From assembly GCF_026241165.1 (NCBI RefSeq), contig NZ_JAPFQN010000005.1, forward strand, positions 641,821 to 705,820: 64,000 nt of DNA, in the 5' to 3' direction. The stretch's first letter is position 1; every line of letters begins with the position of its first letter. The notes below the pieces were generated by a model. That model did not search any database. It was not told the DNA's origin and saw only the letters and a list, made by a program, of their open reading frames with translations. Both the position numbers and the translations under genes were made by a program. The stretch comes from Mangrovivirga halotolerans (lineage in GTDB: Bacteria > Bacteroidota > Bacteroidia > Cytophagales > Cyclobacteriaceae). Shown one piece after another: positions 19,059 to 28,176 of this stretch.

Positions 19059-19442
19059 TTATCCACCGACAATTTCTTTGAGAGCTCCTACCATCTGTTC
19101 CCACATTTCGAAGAGTTCTTCATTATCAAAATTGCTACTATGATCTGTGATCACTAAAAATGTAGCCTGGGTAAGTTCATTCACTTCCAATTTAAATTCG
19201 ATATACGACGGCTCTTCATCTTCATCCAAAAACTCATACTTAACATATATGTTAGACCGTTGCCCTGTCAACTTGGCTTTATTCTCCTCTCCATCCCAGG
19301 AAAACAGAAAATTCTTATCGCCATCCAGGCTTACATCATCAGCAAACCATTGAGCAAGCCCTCCTGCTGTATTTAAGTATGGATAAAGCATTTTTGGAGA
19401 TGCATTTATCTCAAAATCAGTGGTAAAGGTATTTTTATTCAT
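19059..19442 (-). CDS. START-like (SRPBCC-fold) domain protein
   Basis: A 127-residue soluble protein without signal peptide. MNKNTFTTDFEINASPKMLYPYLNTAGGLAQWFADDV matches the start of AHSA1/START-like proteins that are common in Bacteroidota and are usually labelled START-like domain protein. The fold has a hydrophobic cavity, but ligand and role are not known. The protein is acidic towards its C-terminus (DEDEEPSYIEF). It stands alone on the minus strand, upstream of the LptF/G-type gene by about 80 bases and divergent from the tRNA gene. Confidence 0.75.
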   Translation of the reverse strand: MNKNTFTTDFEINASPKMLYPYLNTAGGLAQWFADDVSLDGDKNFLFSWDGEENKAKLTGQRSNIYVKYEFLDEDEEPSYIEFKLEVNELTQATFLVITDHSSNFDNEELFEMWEQMVGALKEIVGG

Positions 19443-19515
19443 TTAGGCTTCTTTTCTTATTTTCCAATTTAGGACAAAAAACATAAAACCAAAACAAAAT
19501 AAGTTTGAAAAATGC

Positions 19516-19547
19516 TTGGAGTTATAAAAATATCGTCATTATATTTG
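19516..19547 (+). promoter_or_regulatory. Promoter of the tRNA gene (TTG - 21 bases - TATATTTG)
   Basis: TTG (19516-19518) and TATATTTG (19540-19547) are 21 bases apart, an exact fit to the Bacteroidota consensus. Transcription would start a few bases before the mature tRNA 5' end at 19558. Confidence 0.72.
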
Positions 19548-19557
19548 CAGCCCATTT

Positions 19558-19631
19558 GGCGAGATAGCTCAGTTGGTTAGAGCGTCGGATTCATAACCCG
19601 GAGGTCGGGGGTTCAAATCCCCCTCTCGCTA
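19558..19631 (+). tRNA. tRNA-Met (anticodon CAT)
   Basis: A complete cloverleaf of 74 bases. The acceptor stem is GGCGAGA with TCTCGCT, giving a G1-U72 pair, with discriminator A. The D arm is GCTC..GAGC, the anticodon loop is TTCATAA, and the T arm is GGGGG-TTCAAAT-CCCCC. The paired first position and ordinary D arm argue for an elongator rather than an initiator. A lysidine-modified isoleucine tRNA reading AUA also has CAT in its gene and cannot be excluded. The CCA end is not encoded. Positions 31 and 39 (A and C) do not pair canonically. Confidence 0.92.
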
Positions 19632-19679
19632 CTTTTTACTTACCAAACTTCATAATTTTCATTTAATATTACCGATAAA

Positions 19680-19790
19680 ATGCACGGAATTGACCAGATA
19701 ACTTCAGGAAACTTGCTTGCTTTGATTATCGGGGCTATAGTAGTCGTATCTGTTCTATGGTTCGTTTTTGGTAGAAAGAGAAGACGATGA
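19680..19790 (+). CDS. Very small single-span membrane protein (36 residues)
   Basis: An ATG at 19680 opens a 36-residue frame: MHGIDQITSGNLLAL, then a hydrophobic span (about residues 12-30, ...IIGAIVVVSVLWFVF), and the basic tail GRKRRR. Its stop overlaps the start of the next frame (ATGA at 19787-19790), which argues strongly that both are translated. The lay-out (short polar N-terminus, one helix, arginine-rich cytoplasmic end) is that of a small inner-membrane subunit. I recognise no family. It begins 48 bases after the tRNA and may be transcribed together with it. Confidence 0.6.
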   Translation: MHGIDQITSGNLLALIIGAIVVVSVLWFVFGRKRRR

Positions 19791-19987
19791 ATAACAGATC
19801 TCTGAACACATTTTTCGTGGTAATTTATTGGGTCCTGATCCTTACCTGTCTTTTTACTCTAATGTATAGCTTTAGAATCAACGAAGGACAATTACAATAT
19901 GTAGGCATTTCCCTGGTAAGCTGGATCATGGCATTCCTTATAAATAGATTTGTTATAAAGAAAAAAGAAAATAACGACCAGGAATAA
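19787..19987 (+). CDS. Small two-span membrane protein (66 residues)
   Basis: A 66-residue protein with two hydrophobic segments (about residues 8-28, FFVVIYWVLILTCLFTLMYSF, and 38-57, YVGISLVSWIMAFLINRFVI) and a charged C-terminus (KKKENNDQE). It is coupled by a 4-base overlap to the 36-residue gene before it and is followed at once by a terminator. Function unknown. The pair could be small subunits or stabilisers of a membrane complex encoded elsewhere. Confidence 0.7.
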   Translation: MNNRSLNTFFVVIYWVLILTCLFTLMYSFRINEGQLQYVGISLVSWIMAFLINRFVIKKKENNDQE

Positions 19988-20017
19988 AAAAAGGCAGCTG
20001 ATCGCTGCCTTTTTTTT
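19986..20017. terminator. Bidirectional terminator
   Basis: GGCAGC-TGATC-GCTGCC is flanked by seven A on one side and eight T on the other. It can stop transcription both from the small membrane gene (plus) and from the MazG-like gene (minus). Confidence 0.9.
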
Positions 20018-20037
20018 ATTTTAGAATTCATTAAATA

Positions 20038-20508
20038 TCACTTGTCAAGTATTTTCTTTAAGTCAGCAGGACTATAATTTACAGACTTTATTGTCTTATT
20101 GTCTGATTTTCTAAACACAAGATATCTACCATCTACCTGTTTATAGTAGCATTCTTCATTTTTCTTTTCTTTGTAATAATCCACCGTGCTCTTAGCTTCT
20201 TCTTCCGTATCACAGGCCTTACTCATATTTGAACGCTGAACCTCATCAAAAAGCTCTCTGAATTTATCACCGAGACCAAATTCAAGAACAGCTCCTGATA
20301 AGACGTATTGCAAGTCGCATAATGCATCGGCAATCTCTACAATATCGTTATCATTAATTGCCTCCTGAAGTTCTTTAAGCTCTTCTGCTAATAAGGCAAC
20401 TCGAAGATCACAACGACTTTTCTCAGGGATTACGGGATCTTTTTCGATTGGATGCTTAAAAGTTTTATGAAATTCGGCTACTTGATTTAAAGAATCTAAT
20501 TTTTCCAT
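20038..20508 (-). CDS. MazG-like / phosphoribosyl-ATP-pyrophosphohydrolase-family protein
   Basis: A 156-residue soluble protein of the all-alpha NTP pyrophosphohydrolase superfamily, which cleaves nucleoside triphosphates to monophosphate and pyrophosphate. The metal-binding pattern is visible: LLAEELKELQEAI (E-E-x-x-E) at about residues 40-52 and EIADALCDLQYVL (E-x-x-D) at about 60-72. The frame could be extended to 20547, but those codons would come from the rplT terminator hairpin. The ATG at 20508 (MEKLDSLNQ) is therefore the right start. The C-terminal 60 residues (KQVDGRYLVFRKSDNKTIKSVNYSPADL) form a tail of unknown role. Substrate unknown; it is probably house-cleaning. The start codon is 11 bases after the T run of the rplT terminator. 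Confidence 0.82.
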   Translation of the reverse strand: MEKLDSLNQVAEFHKTFKHPIEKDPVIPEKSRCDLRVALLAEELKELQEAINDNDIVEIADALCDLQYVLSGAVLEFGLGDKFRELFDEVQRSNMSKACDTEEEAKSTVDYYKEKKNEECYYKQVDGRYLVFRKSDNKTIKSVNYSPADLKKILDK

Positions 20509-20518
20509 ATCATATAAA

Positions 20519-20543
20519 TAAAAAAAGCCCTCAAATGAGGGCT
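20519..20543 (-). terminator. Terminator after rplT, 11 bases before the MazG-like start codon
   Basis: On the minus strand AGCCCTC and GAGGGCT pair around a four-base loop, followed by seven T. It ends the long parE-rplT gene series, yet leaves no room for a promoter before the ATG at 20508. Confidence 0.85.
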
Positions 20544-20567
20544 TCAATAATAAGAAATATTTTCGAA

Positions 20568-20912
20568 TTATTTAAGTTTCTCTACTATCGCTTTGAACGC
20601 TTCAGGATGATTCATTGCAAGATCTGCAAGAACCTTTCTGTCAAGCTCGATATCAGACTTCTTTAACTGTCCCATGAAACGGCTGTAAGACATTCCGTGA
20701 ACACGAGTACCAGCATTGATACGAGCGATCCAAAGCTTTCTGAAATCTCTTTTCTTAGCTTTTCTATCTCGGTAGGCATATGACCAACCTTTTTCGACAG
20801 CATTTTTTGCTACTGTCCAAACATTTTTTCTGCGACCCCAATAACCTTTGGCCGACTTGAGCATCTTTTTTCTTCTTGCTCTTGATGCTACGTGATTTAC
20901 TGATCTAGGCAT
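20568..20912 (-). CDS. rplT: 50S ribosomal protein L20
   Basis: A 114-residue protein with the classic L20 start [55 protein letters not shown]. It binds 23S rRNA and is needed for early assembly of the large subunit. It is the last gene of thrS-infC-rpmI-rplT. In other bacteria L20 represses the rpmI-rplT mRNA. The 82-base gap upstream has a small hairpin on the minus strand (TTCGC-AGAG-GCGAA) that is close to the start, but I cannot tie it to L20 control. Confidence 0.97.
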   Translation of the reverse strand: MPRSVNHVASRARRKKMLKSAKGYWGRRKNVWTVAKNAVEKGWSYAYRDRKAKKRDFRKLWIARINAGTRVHGMSYSRFMGQLKKSDIELDRKVLADLAMNHPEAFKAIVEKLK

Positions 20913-20994
20913 AAATTTTTGCTTTTTGAATAGTGGTGTTCGCCTCTGCGAAACTTAACTAACCAATACCCGGGTTTAACAATTTAACCAATTA

Positions 20995-21189
20995 TTAGAT
21001 GTTTAAAAGTTCGCGTACTCTTGGTACGTCAGACTTGTGTACTAAAGCCATTTTAGTAAGGCTACGCTTTTGCTTGGTTTCCTTTTTTGTAAGGATGTGG
21101 CTTTTGAAAGCATGCTTTCTTTTGATCTTGCCAGTACCAGTAAGCTTAAACCTTTTCTTAGCTCCAGATGTAGTTTTTACTTTAGGCAT
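20995..21189 (-). CDS. rpmI: 50S ribosomal protein L35
   Basis: A 64-residue, very basic protein with the L35 signature [44 protein letters not shown]. It lies 26 bases after infC and 82 bases before rplT, in the conserved infC-rpmI-rplT order. Length and sequence are normal. Confidence 0.97.
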   Translation of the reverse strand: MPKVKTTSGAKKRFKLTGTGKIKRKHAFKSHILTKKETKQKRSLTKMALVHKSDVPRVRELLNI

Positions 21190-21215
21190 TTTACTACTTG
21201 TTTATTAATTAAATA

Positions 21216-21770
21216 TTATTTCTTCTTCTGAGCTTTAGGAGAAACAAAAAGTGTCATTCTTTTACCTTCAAGTTTAGGCATTTGCTCTACCTTTCCAATG
21301 TCTTCTAAAGCTTGTGCAAATCTAAGGAGTAACAACTCGCCACGTTCCTTAAATACGATCGTCCTACCCACGAAATGAACATAAGCCTTAACCTTTGCTC
21401 CTTCCTTAAGGAAGTTTTTTGCGTGGTTTAACTTGAAATTAAAGTCATGATCATCAGTATTAGGACCGAACCTAATCTCCTTTACCACAGTTTTCTGGGC
21501 TTTGGCTTTAATTTCTTTTTGTTTCTTTTTTTGCTCGTATTTAAACTTCGAGTAATCAATAATCTTACACACAGGTGGATCTGCTTTTGGAGAAATCTCT
21601 ACGAGATCTAACCCTTGTTCTTCAGCCATTTTTAAGGCCTTATCAAGTGGATAAACATCTACGTCAACATTATCTCCTACCACACGAACCTGACGTGCTC
21701 TGATCTTTGAATTTACTCTGTAAGGCTCTTCAACTCTTCCTCTGAAGGGCCTTCTTCCTCTTTTGGCGAT
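21216..21770 (-). CDS. infC: Translation initiation factor IF-3, probable AUC start codon
   Basis: IF-3 binds the 30S subunit, checks the initiator codon and keeps the subunits apart. The first ATG in the frame (21683) would give only 155 residues and remove the conserved N-terminal block. Reading upstream gives [34 protein letters not shown], the expected Bacteroidota IF-3 N-terminus, with no ATG, GTG or TTG at its head. An ATC codon at 21770-21768 stands five bases after AGGAGG, the best ribosome-binding site in the window, so I place the start there (184 residues). E. coli infC uses AUU, and IF-3 discriminates against such codons, which gives self-limitation. Downstream, [23 protein letters not shown] and the C-terminal domain are intact. 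Confidence 0.9.
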   Translation of the reverse strand: MAKRGRRPFRGRVEEPYRVNSKIRARQVRVVGDNVDVDVYPLDKALKMAEEQGLDLVEISPKADPPVCKIIDYSKFKYEQKKKQKEIKAKAQKTVVKEIRFGPNTDDHDFNFKLNHAKNFLKEGAKVKAYVHFVGRTIVFKERGELLLLRFAQALEDIGKVEQMPKLEGKRMTLFVSPKAQKKK

Positions 21771-21771
21771 A

Positions 21772-21780
21772 TTAACCTCC
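21772..21780 (-). promoter_or_regulatory. Strong Shine-Dalgarno sequence that fixes the infC start
   Basis: On the minus strand GGAGG followed by TTAAT and the ATC start at 21770. Most genes in this window lack such a site. A near-perfect site placed before a non-AUG codon supports initiation there. Confidence 0.7.
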
Positions 21781-21863
21781 TTCTTTTTAGTTAAAAATTA
21801 TATTCAGGGTGCAAATATCTCAATAAATTACTTGAGTTAAAAGCATTCCCGACAATAAATATA

Positions 21864-23819
21864 TCAAGATTTCAATAATTCCTTACTTTTTACATCATTA
21901 ATATGCTCAATAAATTCATCTATTGTCATTGAGCCAAGGTCACCTTCACCATGTTTTCTTACAGATATTTTACCTTCCTGAGCTTCTTTTTCTCCGGCTA
22001 TGATCATATAAGGTATCTTTTTCACTTCAGCATCTCTGATTTTTCTACCGATCTTTTCATCTCTGTGATCGATAAAACCATGAATATCCGCTGCTTGTAA
22101 TTTCCTGAAAACTTCCTGTCCATAATCGGCGAATTTTTCACTAATCGGTAGAACAGCTATTTGCTCCGGAGCTAACCACAATGGGAAATTACCTCCGCAG
22201 TGCTCTATTAAAACTGCTACGAATCTTTCCATTGATCCAAACGGAGCTCTATGGATCATTACCGGTCTGTGTCTGTTGTTATCAGACCCTACATACTCCA
22301 ATTCAAATCTTTCAGGCAGGTTATAATCAACCTGGATGGTACCAAGCTGCCAGCTTCGACCTAAAGCATCCTTAACCATAAAATCAAGCTTAGGACCATA
22401 GAAGGCTGCTTCTCCATACTCAACAATAGTCTTCAACCCTTTTTCGTCTGCAGCTTCCTGTATTTCTCTTTCTGCCCTGTCCCAAACTTCATCACCACCA
22501 ATATACTTAGCCTTATTTTCAGGGTCTCTCAGTGAAACCTGCGCAGTATAATCTTCAAATCCAAGAGCATTAAAGACATAGAGTACCAGGTCAATTACTT
22601 TTATGAATTCTTCTTTTACCTGATCTGGTCTGCAAAAAATATGAGCATCATCCTGAGTAAATCCTCTTACTCTGGTTAACCCGTGTAACTCACCACTTTG
22701 TTCATATCTATAAACAGTACCAAATTCCGCATATCTTACCGGAAGATCCTTGTAAGATCTTGGCTTTGACTTATAAATCTCACAGTGGTGTGGGCAATTC
22801 ATTGGCTTAAGCATGAATTCCTCTCCTTCATGAGGAGTTTGAATGGGCTTAAATGAATCTTCACCATACTTTTCATAATGACCACTTGTAATATATAGCT
22901 GCTTATGGCCTATATGCGGAGTAACAACAGGATCATACCCTGCTTTTACCTGTGCTTTTTTCAGAAAGCTTTCTAATCTGTCTCGTAGAACGGCTCCTTT
23001 AGGCAGCCATAAAGGTAATCCTAGCCCTACTTTCTCACTAAATGTAAAAAGCTCCAGCTCTTTACCTAGTTTTCTATGGTCTCTCTTTTTAGCTTCTTCA
23101 AGGCGTTCTAAGTATTCTTTTAGCTCTTTTTGCTTAGGAAAAGAAATACCATAAATCCTTGTCAGCTGTTTATTATTCTCATCACCTCTCCAATAAGCAC
23201 CAGCTACATTTAATAATTTAACTGCTTTTACAAATCCGGTATGTGGGATGTGTGGTCCTCTGCACAAATCAGTGAAATTACCCTGAGTGTAGAAAGTTAT
23301 AGAGCCATCCTCCAGGCCATCTATTAATTCGAGTTTATATTCATCACCTTTTTCCTGATAATATTTTATCGCATTATCCTTAGAGATTTCTTTTCGGTCA
23401 AAAACATTCTTTTGTCTTGCCAGCTCCAAAAATTTCTTCTCAACTTTTTCAAGGTCCTGCTCTCCGAATTCTATATCTCCAAAATCAATGTCGTAATAAA
23501 ATCCATTTTCGATAGGCGGACCAATTCCTAATTTAATACCAGGATACAGGTCTTCCAGAGCTTCGGCCAGAAGGTGAGCTGAAGAATGCCAAAAAGCATA
23601 CTTCCCTCCTTCATCGTTCCAGGTAAGAAGCTGAACGTCGGCATCTCTATCAATCGCACGGTCTGCATCCCAGATCTCACCATTTACTTTTGCGGCCAGA
23701 ACGTTTCTAGCCAGGCCTTCACTTATACTTTTAGCAACATCCATACTACTGGATCCTTTGGAAAACTCTTTTACAGTCCCATCAGGCAAAGTGATTTTTA
23801 TCTGCTCTGTATTACTCAT
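21864..23819 (-). CDS. thrS: Threonyl-tRNA synthetase
   Basis: A 651-residue class II synthetase with an N-terminal TGS domain ([24 protein letters not shown]), the editing (SAD) domain with [16 protein letters not shown] near residue 78, and the catalytic core ([76 protein letters not shown]). The anticodon-binding domain follows ([12 protein letters not shown]). It charges tRNA-Thr and edits Ser-tRNA-Thr. It starts four bases after the TPR lipoprotein gene and leads into infC-rpmI-rplT after 93 bases. That gap holds a near-consensus -7 box (GATATTTG), so infC may also have its own promoter. Confidence 0.97.
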   Translation of the reverse strand: MSNTEQIKITLPDGTVKEFSKGSSSMDVAKSISEGLARNVLAAKVNGEIWDADRAIDRDADVQLLTWNDEGGKYAFWHSSAHLLAEALEDLYPGIKLGIGPPIENGFYYDIDFGDIEFGEQDLEKVEKKFLELARQKNVFDRKEISKDNAIKYYQEKGDEYKLELIDGLEDGSITFYTQGNFTDLCRGPHIPHTGFVKAVKLLNVAGAYWRGDENNKQLTRIYGISFPKQKELKEYLERLEEAKKRDHRKLGKELELFTFSEKVGLGLPLWLPKGAVLRDRLESFLKKAQVKAGYDPVVTPHIGHKQLYITSGHYEKYGEDSFKPIQTPHEGEEFMLKPMNCPHHCEIYKSKPRSYKDLPVRYAEFGTVYRYEQSGELHGLTRVRGFTQDDAHIFCRPDQVKEEFIKVIDLVLYVFNALGFEDYTAQVSLRDPENKAKYIGGDEVWDRAEREIQEAADEKGLKTIVEYGEAAFYGPKLDFMVKDALGRSWQLGTIQVDYNLPERFELEYVGSDNNRHRPVMIHRAPFGSMERFVAVLIEHCGGNFPLWLAPEQIAVLPISEKFADYGQEVFRKLQAADIHGFIDHRDEKIGRKIRDAEVKKIPYMIIAGEKEAQEGKISVRKHGEGDLGSMTIDEFIEHINDVKSKELLKS

Positions 23820-23823
23820 TTTA

Positions 23824-24957
23824 TTAATTATTCAAATCTAAACTTTTTGGTTTCAGCGGCTGGGAAGACAAGCTATCGATTCTCCTTTGCCGTTGTTGCC
23901 AGCGCAAATATAAAGCAATTTTTTCTTCAATTGCCTCCTTCCCCGCAATCGCTTCCTCATTATCGGGAAATCTTTCTATGATGTTGTTATAAACTGCCAA
24001 TGCTTCTTTTGTTCTGCCCAAAATACTCAGAGATTCAGCTTTCGATAAAGATGCTGGTATCCACTGAGCACTAGTTTCAGGTATGCGCTCATAATATTCA
24101 ATTGAAGAAAGGTACTTCCGTCTTTCCTTCATCCAGTCACCTGCTTGTTTAATAAGCAAAACATTAAATTCACCTCTGTTTTTAAGACTATCCACTTTTG
24201 AAAAGAAGAAATCTGCATCTCCTGAGGCAAGTTTTGTTTTAATAAAAAGATAATTTAATTCTTCGTTTTCACTTATTGTTGATTGTGGAAATTGATCGAA
24301 ATATTTTAAAGCCTCTTCTACCTTTCCTTGCTCAAGACTTATCTGAATTAATTTTAATGGCCCTGAAATAAGTTTGGAATCCATTTTAATGGCCTTATTA
24401 AAGTCATTTATCGCTCTCCCGGTATCCCCTTCTACTAAAGCAATTTCTCCACTCAATAAATGAAATTCAGCATTTGCAGGTTGCAGTTTTTTTGCATCTT
24501 CAATACTGGTTCTGGCTAAAGAAGGCTTTTCTAATTCTAAATAGTTACTTGCTAGCACTGATCTCAATTCCGGTGAATAAGGAAGTTTATTTTCAGCTTT
24601 TAAAGCAAAAAACAATGACCTGGTGACAAAACCCTTTTTGTGTAAAACATCAGCTTTTAATAAATAGTAATTACCATCACTACTATCAAGAGCAAGAGCT
24701 TTATCAATTTGCTCTAAAGCATCTGTATATTCTCCACTTGTTCTGAGAGCTTCTGCTTTAAGGTAATAATTTTCGGGATTGTTTGGGTTCAAAGCAATTC
24801 TTTCCTCAAGGAATTTTATCTTTTCTTCAGTTTCAGGAAATACATTTTTATCAAACTCCACTAACCGCTCAGAGCTATATTCCCTCTGACATGAGGTTCC
24901 TGAAATAATAATCAGGTTAATTAAAACAGTAAAGAATAAAAATTGATTTTTAAGCAT
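23824..24957 (-). CDS. Tetratricopeptide-repeat lipoprotein
   Basis: A 377-residue protein with a lipoprotein signal (ISGTSC, Cys23) and about eight TPR units, for example [33 protein letters not shown] and [33 protein letters not shown]. It is likely anchored to the outer or inner membrane facing the periplasm and acts as a protein scaffold. Its partner is not known. It lies between the DUF5686 gene (23 bases) and thrS (4 bases), so it shares their transcript. The last 30 residues are rich in Gln, Arg and Ser ([20 protein letters not shown]). Confidence 0.85.
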   Translation of the reverse strand: MLKNQFLFFTVLINLIIISGTSCQREYSSERLVEFDKNVFPETEEKIKFLEERIALNPNNPENYYLKAEALRTSGEYTDALEQIDKALALDSSDGNYYLLKADVLHKKGFVTRSLFFALKAENKLPYSPELRSVLASNYLELEKPSLARTSIEDAKKLQPANAEFHLLSGEIALVEGDTGRAINDFNKAIKMDSKLISGPLKLIQISLEQGKVEEALKYFDQFPQSTISENEELNYLFIKTKLASGDADFFFSKVDSLKNRGEFNVLLIKQAGDWMKERRKYLSSIEYYERIPETSAQWIPASLSKAESLSILGRTKEALAVYNNIIERFPDNEEAIAGKEAIEEKIALYLRWQQRQRRIDSLSSQPLKPKSLDLNN

Positions 24958-24980
24958 AATAATATATAGAATCGAATGTT

Positions 24981-27488
24981 CTATAAAATAAACTGGAAAC
25001 TCACTTTAACACCAAATTTATCTACGTTTGGATTATATAAATAGTTGAGTCTGTGATAAAAATCAACTCGAATGAATTTTAATATATTTTCCACGCCATA
25101 ACCTATCTCAGCATACGGTTTATTTTCTCTAAAGGTACCAAAGGTACTTACTGGCTCTCCTGAAGGAGTGAATTCCGCCATGATATCAAAATTATCCTGC
25201 TCTAATGTCCCATAAACAACGTTAGCATTAAATAGGAGTCGCCATTTTAATTTTTTAAGAAGTGGTATCCTATTAAGAATCAACCCTTCAAAGGAATGTG
25301 AGTATCTAAATGAAACAAACTGATCACTCACAAACTCGTAGTTATTCATCAGGTTAAAAGCTGCAGTACTATAAAAGAAACTCTCATTACCTAAATGTAT
25401 TTCCAATAATGGGTAAGGCAATGGATTGAATATTTTCCCTGCAGTAAGCTTGTATCTTGAAGTCCCTAAACTACCCAGTCGCAAATTTTGTGAGACATCA
25501 AACCTTAGTTTATGATACTCAAAATCACCACCCAAAAAGTCAGGTATACCATAAGTATATGATAATACAAAAGTTGGCCATTTATATGAACCCAGACTGA
25601 TCCTTCTATTGCCATCATATACGAACCTTTCATCTTTGGAAAATTTAGTTGTAATCTCTACTTCATTAGTAGTCCATTCTTCTTTTACAACTCCAGGCTC
25701 ATTACTGTAAATGTTGTAATAGGCAAAATTAAACTCTGGATCAAAATGCTTATATCTAAATGCTATTTGCTGTTCAAAGCTTCTTGAAATTTGCCTGCTG
25801 AATTTGAAATTACCGTAACGATGGTAGTAGGGTCTCCTTAAAAATCCAAGTTTATTAAAAGTGTAGAAAACCGGGTTTGAAGAAATTTCATCTTTATCCA
25901 GGCCTGTTATTTCTACATCATAACCATACTCTCCCTCCAGAAAGGTCCACCTTTCTTTATTAAAAATATGTCTGACACTGGCGTTATATTTAAATTTTTC
26001 ATCCTTAAAACCATAAGCTAAGTAGCCTCCCAAGATCCATTTTTCACTAAAATTGGTATTAGTTCTAAATCCTCCCCTCAATCGGAACCCTTCAAGGTCA
26101 TTAACTCCAATCAAAACAGCATATGGACCAATATCCACTTTGCCTACCTGGTAATAACCTGAAATAGCTGTCTCGACGACATCAATATAAGTTTTAACAA
26201 TTGGTATATTTCTGATTGTATCAATCATTGAATAGACATTCAATTCAGCATCAGATAAAGGCTCATGCCTGTTTTCTTCCCAGTAATCATCTTCAAAACT
26301 TCTGTATTCAGGCTTAAGTTCAATCGCCTGATCATAAAATTTAGGGTCCCTGGGATCATTAACTACCCAGTTTTTATTAGACACATAAAATTTAACCAGC
26401 ATTCCTGCTGACCCGCTACTCAGTTCATCGACATCTATTGTAACTCGAGTTTTCTTTGGCAGCCAGGCTCCCTCCTTGGAGGGCAGAAGTTCCTGTTGGA
26501 TTTTGATCTTCTCTATGAAGTTAAGATTAGCCGCTTTACCAATGGTTGCATCAATTTGCTTTAAAGCATAGGTGTCTTTTGTTATCCACATAGTACCCTT
26601 ATAAGCAACATCCTGAGCCCTCTTTGGTTCAAAATCTATCTGATAACAAAAAAATGAATCCACCATCATGGAATCTATCAGGTAATAATCATAATAACCT
26701 TTCCATGAGTCTGCAAGTGGAGAAACTACTTCTTTATCCACTATAGTCATCCAGGAATCATAAAAATTATATTCCTGAAATGAAGTACCTATGAATTGCG
26801 AAGTGAAGCTACCATCTGTTACCCCAACACCAGTGATCTTAGTTTTTCTAATCACTTCCTTTTTAATCAATGGATTATTTTTCACATAAAAATCACTGAT
26901 TGACTCAGATATAAAAACAGGCAATATTGGCTTCCCGTCTTCTCCGGCAATACGATCGAGGCTATCTAGTACGATAGCGATCTCTTGCATAACCTTCTTT
27001 TGCCTCAATTTTTCAGAGATCTTGTTAACATCTATTTCGATTTTAGCATATGACTCATATTCATATGCTTCAAGATTTCTTTTATCATTCTTTTCCTTTG
27101 CCTCAATTACTTTCCTCATTATTGGATAAGAGGGATCTTCTCCTGCTGTTACAACCACTTCTTCAAGGGCAATCACATCGGGTTGTAACTGAAAATTCAG
27201 CTTTCCATTTTCAGGAACTACTTTAGTGCGGGGAATGAATCCAATGTAGCTGGCTTTTATACTATCTGTGGAATTACTGATTTCTAATTCGTAATATCCA
27301 TCAAAATCAGTAGTCGTCCCTTTGGTTGTACCTGGAATTGAAATATTCGCAAAAGGAATTGGATCTCCGTTTTCAGCATCAATCACTCTTCCCGAAACTG
27401 TTGTTTGGGCAAATAAATCCATATTGAAACTGATGCTGAGCATCAATAACAATGGATAAATTATAAAATTGGATTTATTTGTAATCAT
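24981..27488 (-). CDS. DUF5686 outer-membrane protein with CarboxypepD_reg-like domain
   Basis: The protein has about 835 residues. A signal peptide (cleavage after LFAQ, about residue 28) is followed by a carboxypeptidase-regulatory-like beta-sandwich (TVSGRVIDAENGDPIPFANISIPGTTKGTTTDFDGYYELEI, about 30-115). The long remainder matches the DUF5686 type of Bacteroidota, with a C-terminal beta-barrel-like part ending VKVSFQFIL. The CarboxypepD_reg domain is the one that also starts SusC-type TonB receptors, but there is no TonB plug here. I take the ATG at 27488; a TTG one codon earlier is possible. Function unknown; location at the outer membrane is inferred. Confidence 0.82.
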   Translation of the reverse strand: MITNKSNFIIYPLLLMLSISFNMDLFAQTTVSGRVIDAENGDPIPFANISIPGTTKGTTTDFDGYYELEISNSTDSIKASYIGFIPRTKVVPENGKLNFQLQPDVIALEEVVVTAGEDPSYPIMRKVIEAKEKNDKRNLEAYEYESYAKIEIDVNKISEKLRQKKVMQEIAIVLDSLDRIAGEDGKPILPVFISESISDFYVKNNPLIKKEVIRKTKITGVGVTDGSFTSQFIGTSFQEYNFYDSWMTIVDKEVVSPLADSWKGYYDYYLIDSMMVDSFFCYQIDFEPKRAQDVAYKGTMWITKDTYALKQIDATIGKAANLNFIEKIKIQQELLPSKEGAWLPKKTRVTIDVDELSSGSAGMLVKFYVSNKNWVVNDPRDPKFYDQAIELKPEYRSFEDDYWEENRHEPLSDAELNVYSMIDTIRNIPIVKTYIDVVETAISGYYQVGKVDIGPYAVLIGVNDLEGFRLRGGFRTNTNFSEKWILGGYLAYGFKDEKFKYNASVRHIFNKERWTFLEGEYGYDVEITGLDKDEISSNPVFYTFNKLGFLRRPYYHRYGNFKFSRQISRSFEQQIAFRYKHFDPEFNFAYYNIYSNEPGVVKEEWTTNEVEITTKFSKDERFVYDGNRRISLGSYKWPTFVLSYTYGIPDFLGGDFEYHKLRFDVSQNLRLGSLGTSRYKLTAGKIFNPLPYPLLEIHLGNESFFYSTAAFNLMNNYEFVSDQFVSFRYSHSFEGLILNRIPLLKKLKWRLLFNANVVYGTLEQDNFDIMAEFTPSGEPVSTFGTFRENKPYAEIGYGVENILKFIRVDFYHRLNYLYNPNVDKFGVKVSFQFIL

Positions 27489-27513
27489 CAAGCAAGATTA
27501 GTAATAAAAAATT

Positions 27514-28176
27514 TTACTTTCCAATATTTATTGGTTGTCTTTCACCTAAATGTTCAGGTTGAGTGTTCAAAATATAAAGATCTGCATACATAGCAGTTCT
27601 GGCAAGGACTTCTCTGCTCCTTACAAAAAAACTTTCCTTTAAAGGTACTTCTTCAGCGGCAAATGCCTGTGCTTTGATATTATATTTTTTACTGATTTGT
27701 AACGCACGGTAGGCATGAAATTCCTGAGTTATAATCACAATAGAATCCTGACCAAATATTTTCCTTGCTCTAACCACAGAATCCAGCGTTCTGAATCCTG
27801 CGAAATCAAATGTAATGGCCTTATGAGGTACCCCCTTCTCAATCAAAGCCTGATACATATATCTTGGCTCGTTATAGGATTGGTATTTATTATCTCCGCT
27901 TACTATCAAATGCTTTACTTTTCCACTGTGATACAAATCCGCGGCTGCCTTTATTCTTTTATTAAAAAATGGATTCTCACCACCCTGAATAAGAAATTTA
28001 CTCGTACCTAAAACCAATCCTACTTTAGTTTCAGTAAGATCATTTTTTGAAAACACGAGATCTTGTTTATTCATCCAAACAACCATTAAATTGGTTATTA
28101 AGATAACAAACAGTGATATCAAGAATGCCCAAAGACTGATTTTAAAGATTTTTTTTATAACAGGGTTTAATTTCAT
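27514..28176 (-). CDS. SanA/ElyC/YdcF-family (DUF218) membrane protein
   Basis: A 220-residue protein with one N-terminal membrane helix (about 12-36) and a DUF218 domain: VGLVLGTSKFLIQGGENPFFNKRIKAAADLYHSGKVKHLIVSGDN and later QEFHAYRALQISKKYNIKAQAFAA. This is the SanA form, which in E. coli affects envelope barrier function; the biochemical activity is not settled. The ATG overlaps the trmH stop (ATGA, 28173-28176), so the two are translationally coupled. Confidence 0.87.
   Translation of the reverse strand: MKLNPVIKKIFKISLWAFLISLFVILITNLMVVWMNKQDLVFSKNDLTETKVGLVLGTSKFLIQGGENPFFNKRIKAAADLYHSGKVKHLIVSGDNKYQSYNEPRYMYQALIEKGVPHKAITFDFAGFRTLDSVVRARKIFGQDSIVIITQEFHAYRALQISKKYNIKAQAFAAEEVPLKESFFVRSREVLARTAMYADLYILNTQPEHLGERQPINIGK

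Noticed and set aside
20509..20547. Upstream extension of the MazG-like frame to 20547
   Set aside because: Those codons are the rplT terminator hairpin.
20913..20994. L20 autoregulatory leader between rpmI and rplT
   Set aside because: Only a 5-pair hairpin (TTCGC-AGAG-GCGAA) is visible; no recognisable mimic of the L20 rRNA site.
21771..21863. A promoter in front of infC (GATATTTG)
   Set aside because: One mismatch to the -7 box and no TTG at the right distance; not listed as a feature, only noted under thrS.
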